NCBI GenBank assembly: GCA_022605955.1
Contig: JAKCOZ010000018.1
Span: 4,534,001 to 4,598,000, forward strand
Direction: 5' to 3'
Length of the DNA: 64,000 nt
DNA from: Rallus limicola
Taxonomy: Eukaryota; Chordata; Aves; Gruiformes; Rallidae
A program made the translations under genes and the position numbers. A model generated the notes under the pieces. It searched no databases, was not told the DNA's origin, and saw nothing but the letters and a program-made list of their open reading frames with translations. Positions 61,901-64,000 of this stretch are shown here, piece by piece; the first letter of the stretch is position 1; every line of letters starts with the position of its first letter.

Positions 61901-64000
61901 CTGGCTAAGCCACTGTAAAGCCATTAGCCCAACAGCAATTAATCGCTGATCCTGTTTCACATCTGGCTAGATATGCAGCATTGCAACTGGACATGCTCAT
62001 GGGGTATTGCTACTCCCAGGAGGGGCCAAACAGAAGAAGGAGGAACAAATCCTTTTGACTGAGATAAAGATTTAGAAAACCTTTGAAGGATTAAAAAATA
62101 AGAGAAAGGAGAAAAGATTTATCAGCAAAGTGAAATGTAACAAAACTAAGAAATGAAGAGGATGCAAAGGTTAGCATAGCTTAGCAAAAGTGTGTCATTT
62201 TCTCCTCTGAACAGAACTAGCAGATGTATGGTATGTATATACCACGGAGTCTGACCATGGGGTTAAGTGTATGTTTGAGAGTTCCAAACTCAATAAACAC
62301 AGCGAGAGGCCACTTAAATTTGGTCTTTGGATAAGCATAGTTTACCTGTAAGTCTCGCAAGTCCAAGCTGAGAGCTTTTTCAAAGACTGAGAGTTTCAAA
62401 TTTTTTAACTAAATACATTTACCTCAGTCTGTACTATCTGTAAAAGCAAAAACAACAGAGAATGAGATACACTATCCTGAATAAGCAGCAATCCTTAAGA
62501 ACTGGGTACCCAAACACTGCAGAGGAGTATCTGGAGAAACAGCACTACCAAAAGTATTTAGAGAGCAACAGGAGGCTCTCCCCATATATCTCCACAAGCA
62601 AACACGCACGAAGGAATACAGGGAATTTGGGAAGAAGTACTTCTTGAGAACCACTACTTAACAAGCAAGCAGGCACTCTAGATGCTGGAATTTCTTAGGA
62701 AAAGGGCTTGACCCAAAGCACATTTATGAGAAGCCTGGGGAGGTTCTGCACATGGTCCATTCTCACGCCTTTCCCCAAAAGTGCTGCAGCTGCAAAGCAT
62801 CTCTGCTGTGTCAGAATCTAGTCTTGCCAACTGATCCACACAAATGGGAAGAAAGCTATTGTTCTGCAGAATCAAAATGATGTCCAAATCTATCAGTTGA
62901 CCAAGTCTCTTACCTAGTGTAAGAAAGTAGACTTGGCTATGCAAGCAAACAGGTGGTTTTCTCAAACAATTCCATATTGGAGGGAAGAGAACATAAAAAT
63001 ACACATTTTTGGCCACCAAGATATTTTTGAACCTGATTTTCTATGTCTGAAGAATGAAGAACACAAAATTATTAGTGAAAATCTTAGCTCAATTTGAATA
63101 TCATGCTAGGGCATTCTGGGGAGACACTGGAAACATAGCCTGAAGGGTGGAAGTTTTCCAGAAAAATCCTAACGCCTTTGAAAAAGTACAGACTTGGTTT
63201 TGCTCCCTCTGAAATGAGTGTTCTTCTTTTTTGAGTAAGAATAAGCCTTGAATGTTGCCATGAAAAAAAATCATATACTTGAGAAAATTAATACATGTGA
63301 ACAGTCTCTCTGTAATGTTTCCATTTTGTTGAAGATTCCGGGATCACTAGTCTATCAGCAGACGGAAAAAAAGTATTTTTTCCTGTTCGTTCTCCTACTC
63401 CTGCCACCTTCTCCCCAAATCAAGATCACAGTACAGGATATTGGAAATCATTTCAGGAATGGATTTATGATCCAGTTGATAAGTAAAATTACAGCTTGCC
63501 TTCACATTTCTGAAATGCAAAAATCTTTAGAGAAATCATTCTTGACAGAATCCCATGTTTATTCTTTTATTTTTCCTTGTGACCTCAACATCTAATGCTT
63601 ATCTGTAAAAAAAGTAAATTGTCAACATGCATACTTACAGCTCAGTGTAATTTAATTCTTCTGACAGCATTACTACCATTTTATCTTAGTAACCGAGATT
63701 GGTGTATTCATGAAGAGAAACTTTGGGAGAAATAAAAAGCATGCTAACGAAATCCTAATTTGCAAAGGCGATAAGAAATTACTTTAGTCTCTTACTAATG
63801 TGATTACGAAGGATGATGTTTTACGTATGTGTTTTTCTCAAAGAGAATTTTTAAGCAGATTCGTGTTTAAAGCTGGGAATATTGCTCATCTGAAGCTGTC
63901 CTTGTGCAATGCACCCAATGACAAGCAGAAGGCAGCCTGGGAGGGAGGTCAGAGTATTAAGTACAAGGAGTGAAAAACTATTTCAATAGATTAAAAAAAA
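55986..64000. other. Intergenic, no supported gene
   Basis: Unique AT-rich DNA to the window end. A near-perfect 20-bp palindrome interrupted by one extra G (CTCCTAGGTTATAACTAGGAG) lies at 58412-58432. Open frames of 138 codons (57635-58051, plus), 115 codons (63248-63595, plus) and 113 codons (62678-63019, minus) have no domain. A complex segment with GGTAATTAGCTGAAG (about 56334) is another weak non-coding candidate. No CR1, LTR or SINE recognised. Confidence 0.6.

Overview
The window looks like a gene desert from a bird genome. It is AT-rich, and no coding gene, tRNA, rRNA or CRISPR array can be supported. The lineage call rests on three CR1 LINE 3' ends (CR1 is the dominant avian LINE, with a 3' tail of ATTCTRTG-type 8-mers), on one solo LTR of the avian endogenous-retrovirus kind, and on one old MIR-like SINE. 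The longest open frames (160, 143, 142 and 138 codons) have no recognisable domain. By rough estimate they are no longer than chance would give in 64 kb read in six frames.

Layout. 1-6905: unique AT-rich DNA. 6911-7498: solo LTR with TGTC...GACA ends and a 5-bp target-site duplication. 7504-16140: unique DNA with two CA microsatellites, a strong splice-acceptor-like site at 10440 and a homeodomain-motif cluster at 13.7-13.8 kb. 16141-16440: AT/CA microsatellite joined to a minus-strand CR1. 16441-25680: unique DNA holding element copy A (21.86 kb) and a short minus-strand CR1 (24.4 kb). About 25680-25865: MIR-like SINE. 25866-38130: unique DNA with a GC-richer patch at 28.4-28.7 kb, a 2 x 29 bp tandem repeat, and element copies B (33.7 kb) and C (38.0 kb). 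38935-39235: CpG-richer patch with a 2 x 57 bp tandem repeat. 39236-53580: mostly featureless, with a plus-strand CR1 at 46.1-46.3 kb. 53.6-54.36 kb: the second CpG-richer patch of the unique DNA, origin unknown. 55.4-56.0 kb: a separated direct repeat. The rest to 64 kb is unique AT-rich DNA.

The most interesting signal is a family of three same-strand, diverged copies (A, B, C) of a roughly 80-115 bp non-coding element. The copies share two blocks at nearly constant spacing: a TCATTTAAAG...AAGTCATTA block, then a TAATTGAGCACT-like block about 60-70 bases further on. They could be exapted copies of an ancient repeat or locally duplicated regulatory elements. There are no genes whose joint function could be described; any role of this window is probably regulatory or structural. 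Conservation could not be tested from a single sequence.
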